DNA from: a virus
Strand: one strand, 5' to 3'
DNA length: 37,740 nt
Virus record (IMG/VR): IMGVR_UViG_3300021084_000197
Coordinates: 1 to 37,740 of that record
Part shown: positions 1 through 7,445 of the stretch, piece by piece
Layout: every line of letters starts with the position of its first letter
Numbering within the stretch: the stretch's first letter is position 1
Notes under the pieces: model-generated
The model's input: the letters and a program-made list of their open reading frames with translations, nothing else
What the model was told of the DNA's origin: nothing
Databases searched by the model: none
Position numbers and translations under genes: made by a program

Positions 1-519
1 TATTACGAAGTTATAGGTCTAGACAAAGACGAAGGAAACGGTATTGACGATACTCAAAGAGTTGTAGACAAGTGTCTTAGTTTTGATGTTTTAATTAACA
101 ATGCTTATCTCTTTAATAAACAACACGCACTCTTATATCAATTTTGCAAATATAGTAAAGACCATCCTAAACTAGCAATTTCTATTGGTAGTATTGTAAC
201 CGAATTAGCAATGTTTGATTATAAACTAGCAAACGAAAATTACTACATTGAAAAAATGAGATTAAAGAAAATAACACAAGAAGTAAACGGTAGTGGTGGA
301 AAATGTAAAGCTAGTTTAATTTCTCCAGGTTTTGTTGACACAAATATAGATATGTTATTTGAACAACCTACTGTTGTAGAAAAAACTGCAATGATGTGGC
401 AAATTTGTAAAGAACAAAACACTATATTATCTCCCAACGCAGTGTTTGATGCAGTGAAATTCATTATAGATTCCTACGAAAAGGGCAATTTAATTACTCA
501 CGTTGTAATTAACAATTGA
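1..519 (+). CDS. Mini short-chain dehydrogenase/reductase-like protein (5' end cut off)
   Basis: The frame is open from the first base of the window to a TGA at 517-519, so the start lies upstream and the first visible ATG (211) is internal. The visible ~172 residues carry SDR-fold landmarks: an INNAY segment (the NNAG-like motif after beta4), an SIGS segment (catalytic Ser strand) and YYIEK fitting YxxxK, then a SPGFVDT segment typical after the active-site helix. The Gly-rich NAD(P) motif would be upstream. It resembles the two other short SDR-like genes at 5830 and 10235-10789. Substrate unknown; a role in nucleotide-sugar or surface-glycan metabolism is a guess from the neighbourhood. Confidence 0.6.
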   Translation, partial: YYEVIGLDKDEGNGIDDTQRVVDKCLSFDVLINNAYLFNKQHALLYQFCKYSKDHPKLAISIGSIVTELAMFDYKLANENYYIEKMRLKKITQEVNGSGGKCKASLISPGFVDTNIDMLFEQPTVVEKTAMMWQICKEQNTILSPNAVFDAVKFIIDSYEKGNLITHVVINN

Positions 520-549
520 TTTATGCGGGTCATTTAAGCTTCTTTTCAT

Positions 550-578
550 TTGACTTAATTACCAAAAGGTGCTATTAT
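550..578 (+). promoter_or_regulatory. Sigma70-like promoter for the MoxR/VWA operon
   Basis: TTGACT (550-555) and TATTAT (573-578) are separated by exactly 17 nt. The predicted transcription start is near 585, giving a ~29-nt leader that contains an AAGGAG ribosome binding site at 602-607, 6 nt before the ATG at 614. The promoter lies in the only sizeable gap of this region (520-613). Confidence 0.6.
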
Positions 579-613
579 TAATAATAAACCAATTGTAACT
601 TAAGGAGTACATA

Positions 614-1729
614 ATGGCACGTAAAAAAGACAGCACTACAGATACTAGTTTAGCTACTAGACAATTATCACCAAATAAAGCAAAGGCAAGTATATTACAC
701 GCCTTAAAAATCAAAAGACCAATCTTTTTATGGGGCGGTCCGGGTATTGGTAAATCAGACGTTGTTCGTCAGATTGCAAAAACTATCAATGCTCATGTTA
801 TTGATATAAGATTAAGTTTATGGGAACCTACAGATATTAAAGGTATACCATACTTTAATAGTAATTCAAAATCTATGGAATGGGCATCTCCATCAGAATT
901 ACCAGATCACAAGATGTCTAAAAAATATAAAAACATTATTCTATTTTTGGACGAAATGAATTCCGCGGCACCAAGTGTTCAAGCGGCGGCTTACCAATTA
1001 ATATTGAATAGAAAAGTAGGTACTTACGAGTTACCAGAAAACGTTGTTATAGTGGCGGCGGGTAACAGAGAAGCAGATAAAGGTATTACTTATAGAATGC
1101 CGGCACCATTAGCAAATAGATTCATTCATTTAGAAATGAAACCTGTTTTTGATGACTGGTTTGAATGGGCAGTTGAAAATAAGATTAATCAAGACGTTAT
1201 TGGTTATTTGACTTTTAGCAAAAAAGACTTGTATGATTTTGAACCTAAATCTTCAAGTAGATCTTTTGCTACTCCGAGATCTTGGTCATTTGTAAGTGAA
1301 CTCTTATCAGATGATTTAGATGAAAACACTGTGACTGATTTAGTCAGCGGTGCTGTCGGCGAAGGACTTGCAGTTAAGTTCATGGCCCACAGAAAAGTGG
1401 CATCACAACTTCCTAATCCTTCTGATATTTTAGATGGTAAAGTAGAGAAGTTAAAAAGTAAAGAAATCAGTGCAATGTACTCCCTAACGGTTTCTTTATG
1501 TTATGAACTCAAAGAGGCTTGCGATAAAAAAGATAAGAAGTTTAACGACAAAGTTGGAAAATTTCTTAGATTTATGATGGACAATTTTGATACTGAATTA
1601 GTTGTAATGGGTATTAAGTTAGCTCTTACGCAATATCAGTTACCGTTTGATCCAGACGCTATCAAAGTTTTTGATGAGTTTCATGAAAAATACGGCAAGT
1701 ACATAACAGCCGCACAAAGCGCCGACTAG
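614..1729 (+). CDS. MoxR-type AAA+ ATPase
   Basis: The 371-aa protein has a Walker A GGPGIGKSD at residues 41-49, Walker B ILFLDEMN at 109-116, a sensor-1-like VAAGN at 147-151 and a PAPLANRF segment with a likely arginine finger near 169. This is the layout of MoxR-family AAA+ ATPases, ring-forming chaperone-like machines that usually work with a VWA-domain partner. The next gene encodes just such a protein (metallopeptidase-like plus VWA), so the two probably form one functional pair. Similar pairs occur in marine T4-like phages. The start is well supported by AAGGAG at 602-607. The cellular target is unknown; remodelling of a host or virion complex is inference. Confidence 0.88.
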   Translation: MARKKDSTTDTSLATRQLSPNKAKASILHALKIKRPIFLWGGPGIGKSDVVRQIAKTINAHVIDIRLSLWEPTDIKGIPYFNSNSKSMEWASPSELPDHKMSKKYKNIILFLDEMNSAAPSVQAAAYQLILNRKVGTYELPENVVIVAAGNREADKGITYRMPAPLANRFIHLEMKPVFDDWFEWAVENKINQDVIGYLTFSKKDLYDFEPKSSSRSFATPRSWSFVSELLSDDLDENTVTDLVSGAVGEGLAVKFMAHRKVASQLPNPSDILDGKVEKLKSKEISAMYSLTVSLCYELKEACDKKDKKFNDKVGKFLRFMMDNFDTELVVMGIKLALTQYQLPFDPDAIKVFDEFHEKYGKYITAAQSAD

Positions 1730-1736
1730 TGTTTTC

Positions 1737-1766
1737 GTTATAGGGTGCTTTCGGGTGCCCTATAAC
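1737..1766 (+). other. Strong RNA hairpin between the MoxR and VWA genes
   Basis: The arms at 1737-1748 and 1755-1766 pair over 12 bp (10 Watson-Crick including GTTATAGGG/CCCTATAAC, plus two G-T wobbles) around a 6-nt loop TTTCGG. It starts 7 nt after the upstream stop and ends just before the AAAAGGA ribosome binding site (1769-1775) of the next gene. There is no U-run, so it is not a classic terminator. It may tune expression, processing or stability of the two-gene message. Confidence 0.65.
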
Positions 1767-1778
1767 ATAAAAGGAATT

Positions 1779-3065
1779 ATGCAGTTAGAAACTAAAACAA
1801 ATACTAAAATTAAAAAAGTTAAACTACCACCAGTTTTAAAACTTACAGATGATGAGTATAAACAAATGAAATCTGAAGTTTTAGATAAAATTATTGTAGC
1901 AAGAGTTGGTTTACTATTAAGACATCCTTTCTTTGGTAATATGGCTACTAGATTAAAAATCCAAGAGTGTGATGATTGGTGTCCTACGGCGGCTACTGAT
2001 GGCAGACATTTATATTATAACACAGAATTTTTTCACAAATTAAGCACTAAAGAAATCGAATTTGTAATAGGACACGAAATATTACATTGTGTTTTTAATC
2101 ATTTAGAAAGAAATGAAAACAGAAATAGAATGCTCTATAATATTGCGGCAGACTATCTAGTTAATAATACTTTAGTAAGAGATGGCATAGGAGAAAAACC
2201 TAAAGACATTCAAATATTCCAAGACCACAAATACGACGGTTGGTCTTCAGAACAAGTATATGATGAGTTATTTAAAAATGCTAAAAAAATTGATATAAGC
2301 AAATTAGGAAAATTATTAGATGACCACATTGATTGGGAAAAAGGTCCTCAAAATGGTGCAGGTAAAAAAGATAAAGAAAATGGTAAAAGCAAACAACCTA
2401 TTATAAGCAAAGAAGAACAAGAAAAAATTAAAAACGAAATTAAAGAAGGCATAATGCAATCTGCACAGGCGGCTGGTCCAGATAATTTACCTGAAGAAGT
2501 TAAAAGAATGATTAAACAGTTTACTAATCCTAAAATGGATTGGAAACAAGTATTACAACAACAAATACAAAGTGTTATAAGAAACGACTATACTTTTTCT
2601 AGACCTTCTAGAAAGGCTTGGCATTCAGGTATAATTTTACCTGCAACAGACTATCAAAAAACAATAGATATTTGTGTAGCAATAGACACATCAGGTTCTA
2701 TAGAAGAAAGACAATTAAAAGATTTCTTAGGAGAAATTCAAAACATTATGGATCAATATCAAGATTATAATATTAAAATTTGGTCTTTTGATACTAAAGT
2801 TTATAATGAACAAGATTTTACTGCTAATGATAATAGTTTAGAAGACTATGATGCTAAAGGCGGCGGTGGAACAGACTTTATGGCAAATTGGAGACATATG
2901 AAAGACAATGACATCTATCCTAAAAAATTAATAGTATTCACAGATGGTTATCCTTGGGATGACTGGGGAGATCCTGATTATTGCGATACAATATGGATTC
3001 TTCATGAACATCATGATAAAAATAAAGAAGCACCTTTTGGTATTACTTCTCATTATGACGCATAA
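1779..3065 (+). CDS. Metallopeptidase-like / VWA-domain protein (DUF2201-like)
   Basis: I choose the ATG at 1779, 4 nt after AAAAGGA; an in-frame GTG at 1755 lies inside a hairpin stem and is unlikely to be used. The 428-aa product has a zincin-like HEILH motif at 99-103 and a C-terminal VWA-like domain with the MIDAS motif DTSGS (303-307), a conserved Thr in GGTDF (near 365) and TDG (388-390). The charged Lys/Glu-rich linker around 190-225 separates the halves. This matches the DUF2201 architecture (N-terminal metallopeptidase-like domain, C-terminal VWA), normally encoded beside a MoxR ATPase, as here. Whether the HExxH is proteolytically active cannot be told. The stop overlaps the next ATG by one base (TAATG). 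Confidence 0.85.
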   Translation: MQLETKTNTKIKKVKLPPVLKLTDDEYKQMKSEVLDKIIVARVGLLLRHPFFGNMATRLKIQECDDWCPTAATDGRHLYYNTEFFHKLSTKEIEFVIGHEILHCVFNHLERNENRNRMLYNIAADYLVNNTLVRDGIGEKPKDIQIFQDHKYDGWSSEQVYDELFKNAKKIDISKLGKLLDDHIDWEKGPQNGAGKKDKENGKSKQPIISKEEQEKIKNEIKEGIMQSAQAAGPDNLPEEVKRMIKQFTNPKMDWKQVLQQQIQSVIRNDYTFSRPSRKAWHSGIILPATDYQKTIDICVAIDTSGSIEERQLKDFLGEIQNIMDQYQDYNIKIWSFDTKVYNEQDFTANDNSLEDYDAKGGGGTDFMANWRHMKDNDIYPKKLIVFTDGYPWDDWGDPDYCDTIWILHEHHDKNKEAPFGITSHYDA

Positions 3066-3352
3066 TGTTTCCAAAAACTAATATACCTAATCCATTAAAC
3101 TTTTTAGACGCTAGAAAATTTACCAAAAAACCAAAAGGTATGGAGTTTCAAGAGCTATCAGATAAAAATCACGAGTACCAAACTATTGTTGAAAGTTGGA
3201 TTGTGGATAATCTAAAAAGCAGATATTACATTGGAAAACACGTCAAAGTCAATAAGTCAGATCAAATTATTCATTCTATTTTGGTAGGGTTTGAAGAACC
3301 AAAAGAGATGAGTATATTCAATTTGAGTTGCCCTCACATCTCTCGACATTAA
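3065..3352 (+). CDS. Hypothetical small protein, coupled to the VWA gene
   Basis: This 95-aa product starts in the TAATG overlap with the preceding stop, so its translation is probably coupled to the metallopeptidase/VWA gene. I recognise no domain. It is a soluble, mixed-charge protein without membrane segments or signal peptide; the first half is Pro/Lys-rich (NPLNF, KKPKGMEF) and the second half contains a likely beta-rich stretch (YYIGKHVKV, IIHSILVGFEEP). Position suggests an accessory partner of the MoxR/VWA pair, but this rests on context only. Confidence 0.6.
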   Translation: MFPKTNIPNPLNFLDARKFTKKPKGMEFQELSDKNHEYQTIVESWIVDNLKSRYYIGKHVKVNKSDQIIHSILVGFEEPKEMSIFNLSCPHISRH

Positions 3353-3396
3353 ATATCTTCGTATACAATTAAAACAATACGGAGAAACATATTAAT

Positions 3397-3729
3397 ATGA
3401 CTGAACAAGCAAAAACAGATGCGGCAAAACAAGCACCCGCACCGGCAGGAGTAGGTACAGTAGGACCAGGAGGTCCACAAGGTATCCAAGCACCACCGGC
3501 TGATTTGACTGTCCAAGATTTAGGGATAATCAAATCTATAATAGATGCGGCTTGCCAAAGAGGAGCATTCAAGGCAAATGAAATGCAGGCTGTTGGCGCC
3601 ACATATAATAAATTAGAATCTTTTTTAGGCGTTGTCCAAGCACAACAAAAAGACATGGAAAAGAAAGATTCTGCAAAAGCACCAGCTACTGCAACTGCAA
3701 AAGCTGATGCAATAGGAGGAAAAAAATAA
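3397..3729 (+). CDS. Conserved T4-like marine phage hypothetical protein (110 aa)
   Basis: GGAGA at 3381-3385 precedes the ATG. The product has a low-complexity Ala/Pro/Gly N-terminus (residues 1-35), a compact helical core with LTVQDLGII, ACQRGAFKANEMQAVG and YNKLESFLG, and an Ala/Lys-rich tail. From memory this core recurs in marine T4-like (cyano- and pelagi-) phages, always as a small protein of unknown function beside the next gene. Its stop overlaps the next ATG by one base, so the two are translationally coupled. Function not known; a structural or assembly helper is possible. Confidence 0.75.
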   Translation: MTEQAKTDAAKQAPAPAGVGTVGPGGPQGIQAPPADLTVQDLGIIKSIIDAACQRGAFKANEMQAVGATYNKLESFLGVVQAQQKDMEKKDSAKAPATATAKADAIGGKK

Positions 3730-4283
3730 TGGCTGATACAAAACACGTTGGCAGACTTAAAGGGTCTAAAGCAAAAGTTGTTGTTGTTTACAGAACATTA
3801 CCAGGAGATTCCAAATCTGCACTAGTAATTGAAACAGCAAAATTAAATGCTCAGGATCATGACTCTTTAATGAAAGCTGTTGAATCTAATGAAGGACAAA
3901 CTGCGTTTGAACTTTATGAAGTTTTAAACAGAACTAGAAGTTCTAGTGGAGATGTAATGTTACCTAAATTTCATAAATTCGCAAATTTGCAAAGTGTGCC
4001 TACAAGCGAAGTAGAAATGACACCAAACCCTACAACATCTGTAGCATTGGATGAGTTAAACAAAATTATTGCTAATCAAAAAGGTGTATCTATAAACGAA
4101 TTATCTGTTAAAGAAGGTGTTACAAGTAATGTAGCAACTCCAACGGCAAATGTAATGACAGATGATCAAATTGCTTCAAAAATGAGAAGTGATGCTGATA
4201 GATTATATAAAGAAGCGGCTAGATTAAGAAAAGAAGCTGAAACTTTATCGCCTAAGAAAAGCAAGACCGAAACAGCAGAATAA
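3729..4283 (+). CDS. Conserved T4-like marine phage hypothetical protein (184 aa)
   Basis: Starts in a TAATG overlap with the preceding gene. The N-terminal part (residues 8-60, RLKGSKAKVVVVYRTLPGDS onward) and a central LDELNKIIANQKGVSINEL segment match, from memory, a family of uncharacterised proteins in marine T4-like phages. The C-terminus (about 145-180) is a heptad-like Ala/Lys/Glu/Arg helix with RLYKEAARLRKEAE, probably a coiled coil. No enzyme motif is visible. Likely part of a conserved block of phage core genes (3397-4617) rather than cargo. Confidence 0.75.
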   Translation: MADTKHVGRLKGSKAKVVVVYRTLPGDSKSALVIETAKLNAQDHDSLMKAVESNEGQTAFELYEVLNRTRSSSGDVMLPKFHKFANLQSVPTSEVEMTPNPTTSVALDELNKIIANQKGVSINELSVKEGVTSNVATPTANVMTDDQIASKMRSDADRLYKEAARLRKEAETLSPKKSKTETAE

Positions 4284-4287
4284 GTTT

Positions 4288-4617
4288 ATGTCTGTTATGG
4301 TCAAGTTTAACAAAAAGAAACTCCCTAAAGAAGTTGTGGCCCATTGGCCCGAAGTTTTTTCTGATTTAGACGTACAAACTATCCCTGTCCAATACCTAAT
4401 AGGTATAAAGGTACAGTTTAAAGATGGTAAAAATTGGGATATTAGGCTTAAACCTAGTAGAAAAAACTTCACCCATGCGGACCTAGAAAACACCTTACAG
4501 GACATATTTAAGACCTATGCAGGGGCCATTAAAAATGTTGATTTTAGTCTAGATACGCAAAAGATTAAAAAAGACGTCCAAAAACGCACCCATAAGTTCA
4601 TAAAGAAGAACAAATAG
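4288..4617 (+). CDS. Conserved small phage protein (109 aa)
   Basis: The ATG follows the previous stop by 4 nt; a second in-frame ATG lies three codons later (MSVM), so the exact start is uncertain by three residues. The protein is Lys-rich with FNKKKLPKEVVAHWPEVF near the N-terminus and a YLIGIKVQFKDGKNWDI strand segment; the last ~20 residues are strongly basic. This arrangement is familiar from uncharacterised T4-like marine phage proteins. Basic charge would permit nucleic-acid contact, but no known domain is apparent. Confidence 0.7.
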   Translation: MSVMVKFNKKKLPKEVVAHWPEVFSDLDVQTIPVQYLIGIKVQFKDGKNWDIRLKPSRKNFTHADLENTLQDIFKTYAGAIKNVDFSLDTQKIKKDVQKRTHKFIKKNK

Positions 4618-4635
4618 CAAAGTCCTGTAATACCG

Positions 4636-4676
4636 TACCTATGATAAATATCATAAATACTGTTACAACATAGGTA
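4636..4676 (+). promoter_or_regulatory. Twin T4-late-like promoter motifs inside an inverted repeat, upstream of a tail fibre gene
   Basis: Two NATAAATA motifs, GATAAATA (4643-4650) and CATAAATA (4652-4659), lie 9 bp apart and 38 nt upstream of the fibre ATG at 4698, matching the late-promoter consensus of T4-like phages. They are embedded in inverted repeats: TATGAT/ATCATA around 4640-4655 and a wider TACCTATG (4636-4643) / CATAGGTA (4669-4676) pair. No clear -35 box is needed for T4-type late promoters. Confidence 0.55.
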
Positions 4677-4697
4677 TATTAAGGAGTAGCATTTAAA

Positions 4698-5819
4698 ATG
4701 GCTTTTCAAGTTCGAAGAGGAACAGACACACAAAGAGGTACAATTACACCCGCTGAAGGTGAAATAATCTATACTACAGATACTAAAAAGTTATATGTAG
4801 GAGATGCTTCAACAGTAGGTGGTAATGCAGTAGATACTACTGTCGCATCGCAATATAATAACGTTGCGGCGGACTTCATTCCAGATCAAACTAACACTAG
4901 AGATTTAGGTACAGCCGCTAAATTATGGAAAGAAATTTTCGGCGTAAAATTTAATGACGGTACAGCTTCAATAACAGGTGGAGTTGGGGTTGGTTTTTCT
5001 TCTTTATCATCTACAGCATTAGTTGGAGGTTTAACTGGAAACGTAAGTGGTGATTTAACTGGTAATAGTGCTGGTACACATACTGGTGCAGTTATAGGTA
5101 ATGTTACTGGTTCTGTAACAGGTGACATAAGTGGCTCTGTATTTGCTACTGATAGTACTTTAAGAATAGATGGTAATGCAAATGTTATTACTAACGGTGA
5201 CATTGTATTCAATGAAAATGCACTTGAATTAATTAATAATCAAACAATTTTAAAAGTAAGCAGAACTGATTCTGCAACAGGTATTGGTATAGAACAGTAC
5301 AGTCCTGTTACAACTTTACCAGCTTGGAAAGTTTATACAGCTGGAGTTAATGGTACAACTTCTAATTCAATTGAATACCATTCTGCAAGAAACTCTTTAC
5401 TATCTCCTCAAGTAGTACAAAAAGGAGATATATTATTCACTAATCTTGCACACGGACACGATGGTACTGCTTATAGACGATCTTCTTACATAGCATTTTC
5501 AGTAGAAACTGCCGCAAGTGCTGTAGTAGGTGCTGGACAAGTTCCAGGTAAGATTGTAATGGTTACTACACCAGACAATGGTTCAACAGAAAAAATATTA
5601 GCATTTGATTACTTAGGCAGACTAGGAATTAATAAAGAAAATCCTACTGGTCCTGCTGGTACTTTAGATGTAGATGGTCCTGTTCAACTTAAAGTATATG
5701 CTGATGATTCCGCAAGAGATACTGCAATAGCTACACCGGCGGCAGGTATGTTAGTATTCAATACTACTGGTACTAAATTCCAAGGGTATAACGGATCAGC
5801 TTGGGTCGATCTAAATTAA
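4698..5819 (+). CDS. Tail fibre protein with Mtd-like N-terminus
   Basis: AAGGAG at 4681-4686 precedes the ATG at an unusually long 11 nt, leaving ATTTAAA next to the start. The 373-aa product opens with a QVRRGT...TPAEGEIIYTTDTKKLYVGD module, the short beta motif found at the N-terminus of many phage fibres and of the major tropism determinant. Residues ~105-150 are a Gly/Thr/Ser repeat (GNVSGDLTGN, GNVTGSVTGDISGS), typical of beta-helical shafts. The C-terminal segment ending in FQGYNGSAWVDLN is a common fibre tip motif. It is separated from the other fibre genes (28599-34387) by the enzyme island. No reverse transcriptase is present, so diversity generation is not indicated. Confidence 0.85.
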   Translation: MAFQVRRGTDTQRGTITPAEGEIIYTTDTKKLYVGDASTVGGNAVDTTVASQYNNVAADFIPDQTNTRDLGTAAKLWKEIFGVKFNDGTASITGGVGVGFSSLSSTALVGGLTGNVSGDLTGNSAGTHTGAVIGNVTGSVTGDISGSVFATDSTLRIDGNANVITNGDIVFNENALELINNQTILKVSRTDSATGIGIEQYSPVTTLPAWKVYTAGVNGTTSNSIEYHSARNSLLSPQVVQKGDILFTNLAHGHDGTAYRRSSYIAFSVETAASAVVGAGQVPGKIVMVTTPDNGSTEKILAFDYLGRLGINKENPTGPAGTLDVDGPVQLKVYADDSARDTAIATPAAGMLVFNTTGTKFQGYNGSAWVDLN

Positions 5820-5829
5820 ATAATTTAAA

Positions 5830-6300
5830 ATGAAAATCCGAATAACGGGCCACTCAAAAGGGCTTGGCAAGAAATTATACGTCTATTATAAATCAAAAAA
5901 TTACAATGTTAAAGGATTTGATTCAGGTTATTCTTACGAAAAAATTTTAGAAGAATCTGAAGGTTGTGATTTGTTTATAAACAATGCTAATCCTAATCCT
6001 CATTTACAACTAAATCTTTTAAAAGACTTACATACTAAAGTTAAAAAAATGGTAGTATGTGGTTCAGTTGCTACTGATGGCGATGGAGATGTTCAAGAAC
6101 CTGAATATACTTTTCAAAAAAGATTATTAGAAAAAGAGTTTTTAACACTAGCATCAAAGAAGATGCCTGATAATGCAGATTTGTTATTATTAAAAATTAG
6201 TAGTAGTTCTTATAAAGATAGTGAAACAATTTTAAAAACAATTGATTTTTGGTTAAAAAGTCCTACGGTAATATCTATAACTTACAATGTTACTGATTAA
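5830..6300 (+). CDS. Mini SDR-like (Rossmann) protein, 156 aa
   Basis: Starts 11 nt after the fibre stop. MKIRITGHSKGLG gives the NAD(P)-binding TGxxxGxG motif at residues 6-13; INNAN is the NNAG-like segment, CGSVATDG carries the catalytic-Ser position and YTFQK fits YxxxK. At 156 aa it is far shorter than normal SDRs (~250 aa) and lacks the C-terminal substrate-binding region. It is a paralogue of 1-519 and 10235-10789. Its last 11 nt overlap the convergent radical-SAM gene. Likely an NAD(P)-dependent reductase or a non-catalytic nucleotide-binding derivative; substrate unknown. Confidence 0.7.
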   Translation: MKIRITGHSKGLGKKLYVYYKSKNYNVKGFDSGYSYEKILEESEGCDLFINNANPNPHLQLNLLKDLHTKVKKMVVCGSVATDGDGDVQEPEYTFQKRLLEKEFLTLASKKMPDNADLLLLKISSSSYKDSETILKTIDFWLKSPTVISITYNVTD

Positions 6301-7441
6301 CTAGATTAGATTGTTTAATTTTATAATCGTCCCAACTTTTATACGTCCATTCAGCTACTTTATAATCCACAGTTTCTGGTTTAAACATATAACGTTCAGG
6401 TACAGTATCAAATAACGGTTTTCCATTATTAACGTTAGCATCACGCAACATTATTTGATGTAAAAAGTTAGTTACAGGTTTTAATGGAACAAAATTACAC
6501 CAAGGACCACACATTAATTGTTCCATATCAATAGTTTTAGGATCACTCCATTGAATAATTCTATGGGTAATACCATTAATGTTAACCATATAATGATATA
6601 AATTATCATCTGCAGGTTTCTTTTCCCAAGTCCAACCTTTTTTATCACAAATACTTTTAATAAGTTTTACGTGATCACTTAAAAAGAACTTCGGTTCATC
6701 AGGACTTCTACCTATATCAGAACCAGCTCTAATTCTATATTGCCAACTTTTATATCCTAAAGATTGTATTTCTTCCAACACATCTTCCATTTGATCCAAA
6801 CTTCCTAATGTATATCCCGTATAATAAACAAATACACCTTCTGCAATACAATTATTAATACCTTCTAATTGTTTTCTATGTACTACTTTACCTTGATAAT
6901 TAGGATGATTTAATCCTATCATAACCATTCTAGCACCTGCTTTTGCAATTCGTTTAACCCACGCTCTATCAGAAAGTTTAACACCGTTAGTTAAAATACA
7001 AACATCCTGATGACCTCTATCTAAATCTTTTATGAGTTTACAAGTAGCTTCAATTAATTCAGGTAAATCTTTACGTACTGTTGGTTCTGCACCTGCAAGA
7101 ATTATTGCACCTGCTTCAGGATGTACATTTTCTTCTATTTGCTTTAAAATTGAATTAATAGACCTGTCTAATACTTTATTATCTGGTTCATGATAACAAT
7201 GAGGACAATTTAAATTACAACGATCGGTTACTTCTATCATAATACCTTGCGGTATACTATAACCTTTTCTATCGTATTCTAAACTTTTGTAAAATTCAAC
7301 ATCATGTTCTACCATATACTCCATACGACCATGCTCAGGGCACGTTTTAATAAGGTAAACTGCATTATTTTTAGTAATACGTTCAGCTGGTATATGTTTA
7401 TAGCAAATATGACATAAACTTAATGTCTTTGTATCGTTCAT
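6290..7441 (-). CDS. Radical SAM protein with N-terminal Cys motif (COG1964-like)
   Basis: 383 aa. The N-terminus has a zinc-ribbon-like LCHIC (C10, C13) and KTCPEHG (C34), then the radical-SAM CNLNCPHC motif with C75, C79 and C82 binding the 4Fe-4S cluster, and an AGAEPTVRKDLPEL segment equivalent to the GGEP SAM-binding motif. This order (Cys ribbon, then the SAM barrel) recalls the COG1964 radical-SAM family. The start ATG has no Shine-Dalgarno; a perfect TATAAATA (7447-7454, minus) ends 5 nt upstream, so a leaderless late transcript is possible. It differs from the six other radical-SAM proteins in the window. Reaction and substrate unknown. Confidence 0.85.
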   Translation of the reverse strand: MNDTKTLSLCHICYKHIPAERITKNNAVYLIKTCPEHGRMEYMVEHDVEFYKSLEYDRKGYSIPQGIMIEVTDRCNLNCPHCYHEPDNKVLDRSINSILKQIEENVHPEAGAIILAGAEPTVRKDLPELIEATCKLIKDLDRGHQDVCILTNGVKLSDRAWVKRIAKAGARMVMIGLNHPNYQGKVVHRKQLEGINNCIAEGVFVYYTGYTLGSLDQMEDVLEEIQSLGYKSWQYRIRAGSDIGRSPDEPKFFLSDHVKLIKSICDKKGWTWEKKPADDNLYHYMVNINGITHRIIQWSDPKTIDMEQLMCGPWCNFVPLKPVTNFLHQIMLRDANVNNGKPLFDTVPERYMFKPETVDYKVAEWTYKSWDDYKIKQSNLVNQ

Positions 7442-7445
7442 ACAA

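Noticed and set aside
1755-1778. GTG start for the VWA gene
   Set aside because: The GTG lies inside the 3' arm of a hairpin and has no ribosome binding site; the ATG at 1779 does.
3369-3746. 125-aa open frame on the minus strand
   Set aside because: It is the antisense shadow of the 3397-3729 gene, which has a good ribosome binding site and a conserved protein; the shadow is Cys/Phe/Ala-rich without motifs.
4636-4676. Rho-independent terminator after 4617
   Set aside because: The outer inverted repeat has a 25-nt loop and no U-run; the late-promoter motifs inside explain the region better.
4698-5819. Diversity-generating retroelement target
   Set aside because: The Mtd-like N-terminus is common in ordinary fibres and no reverse transcriptase or template repeat is present in the window.
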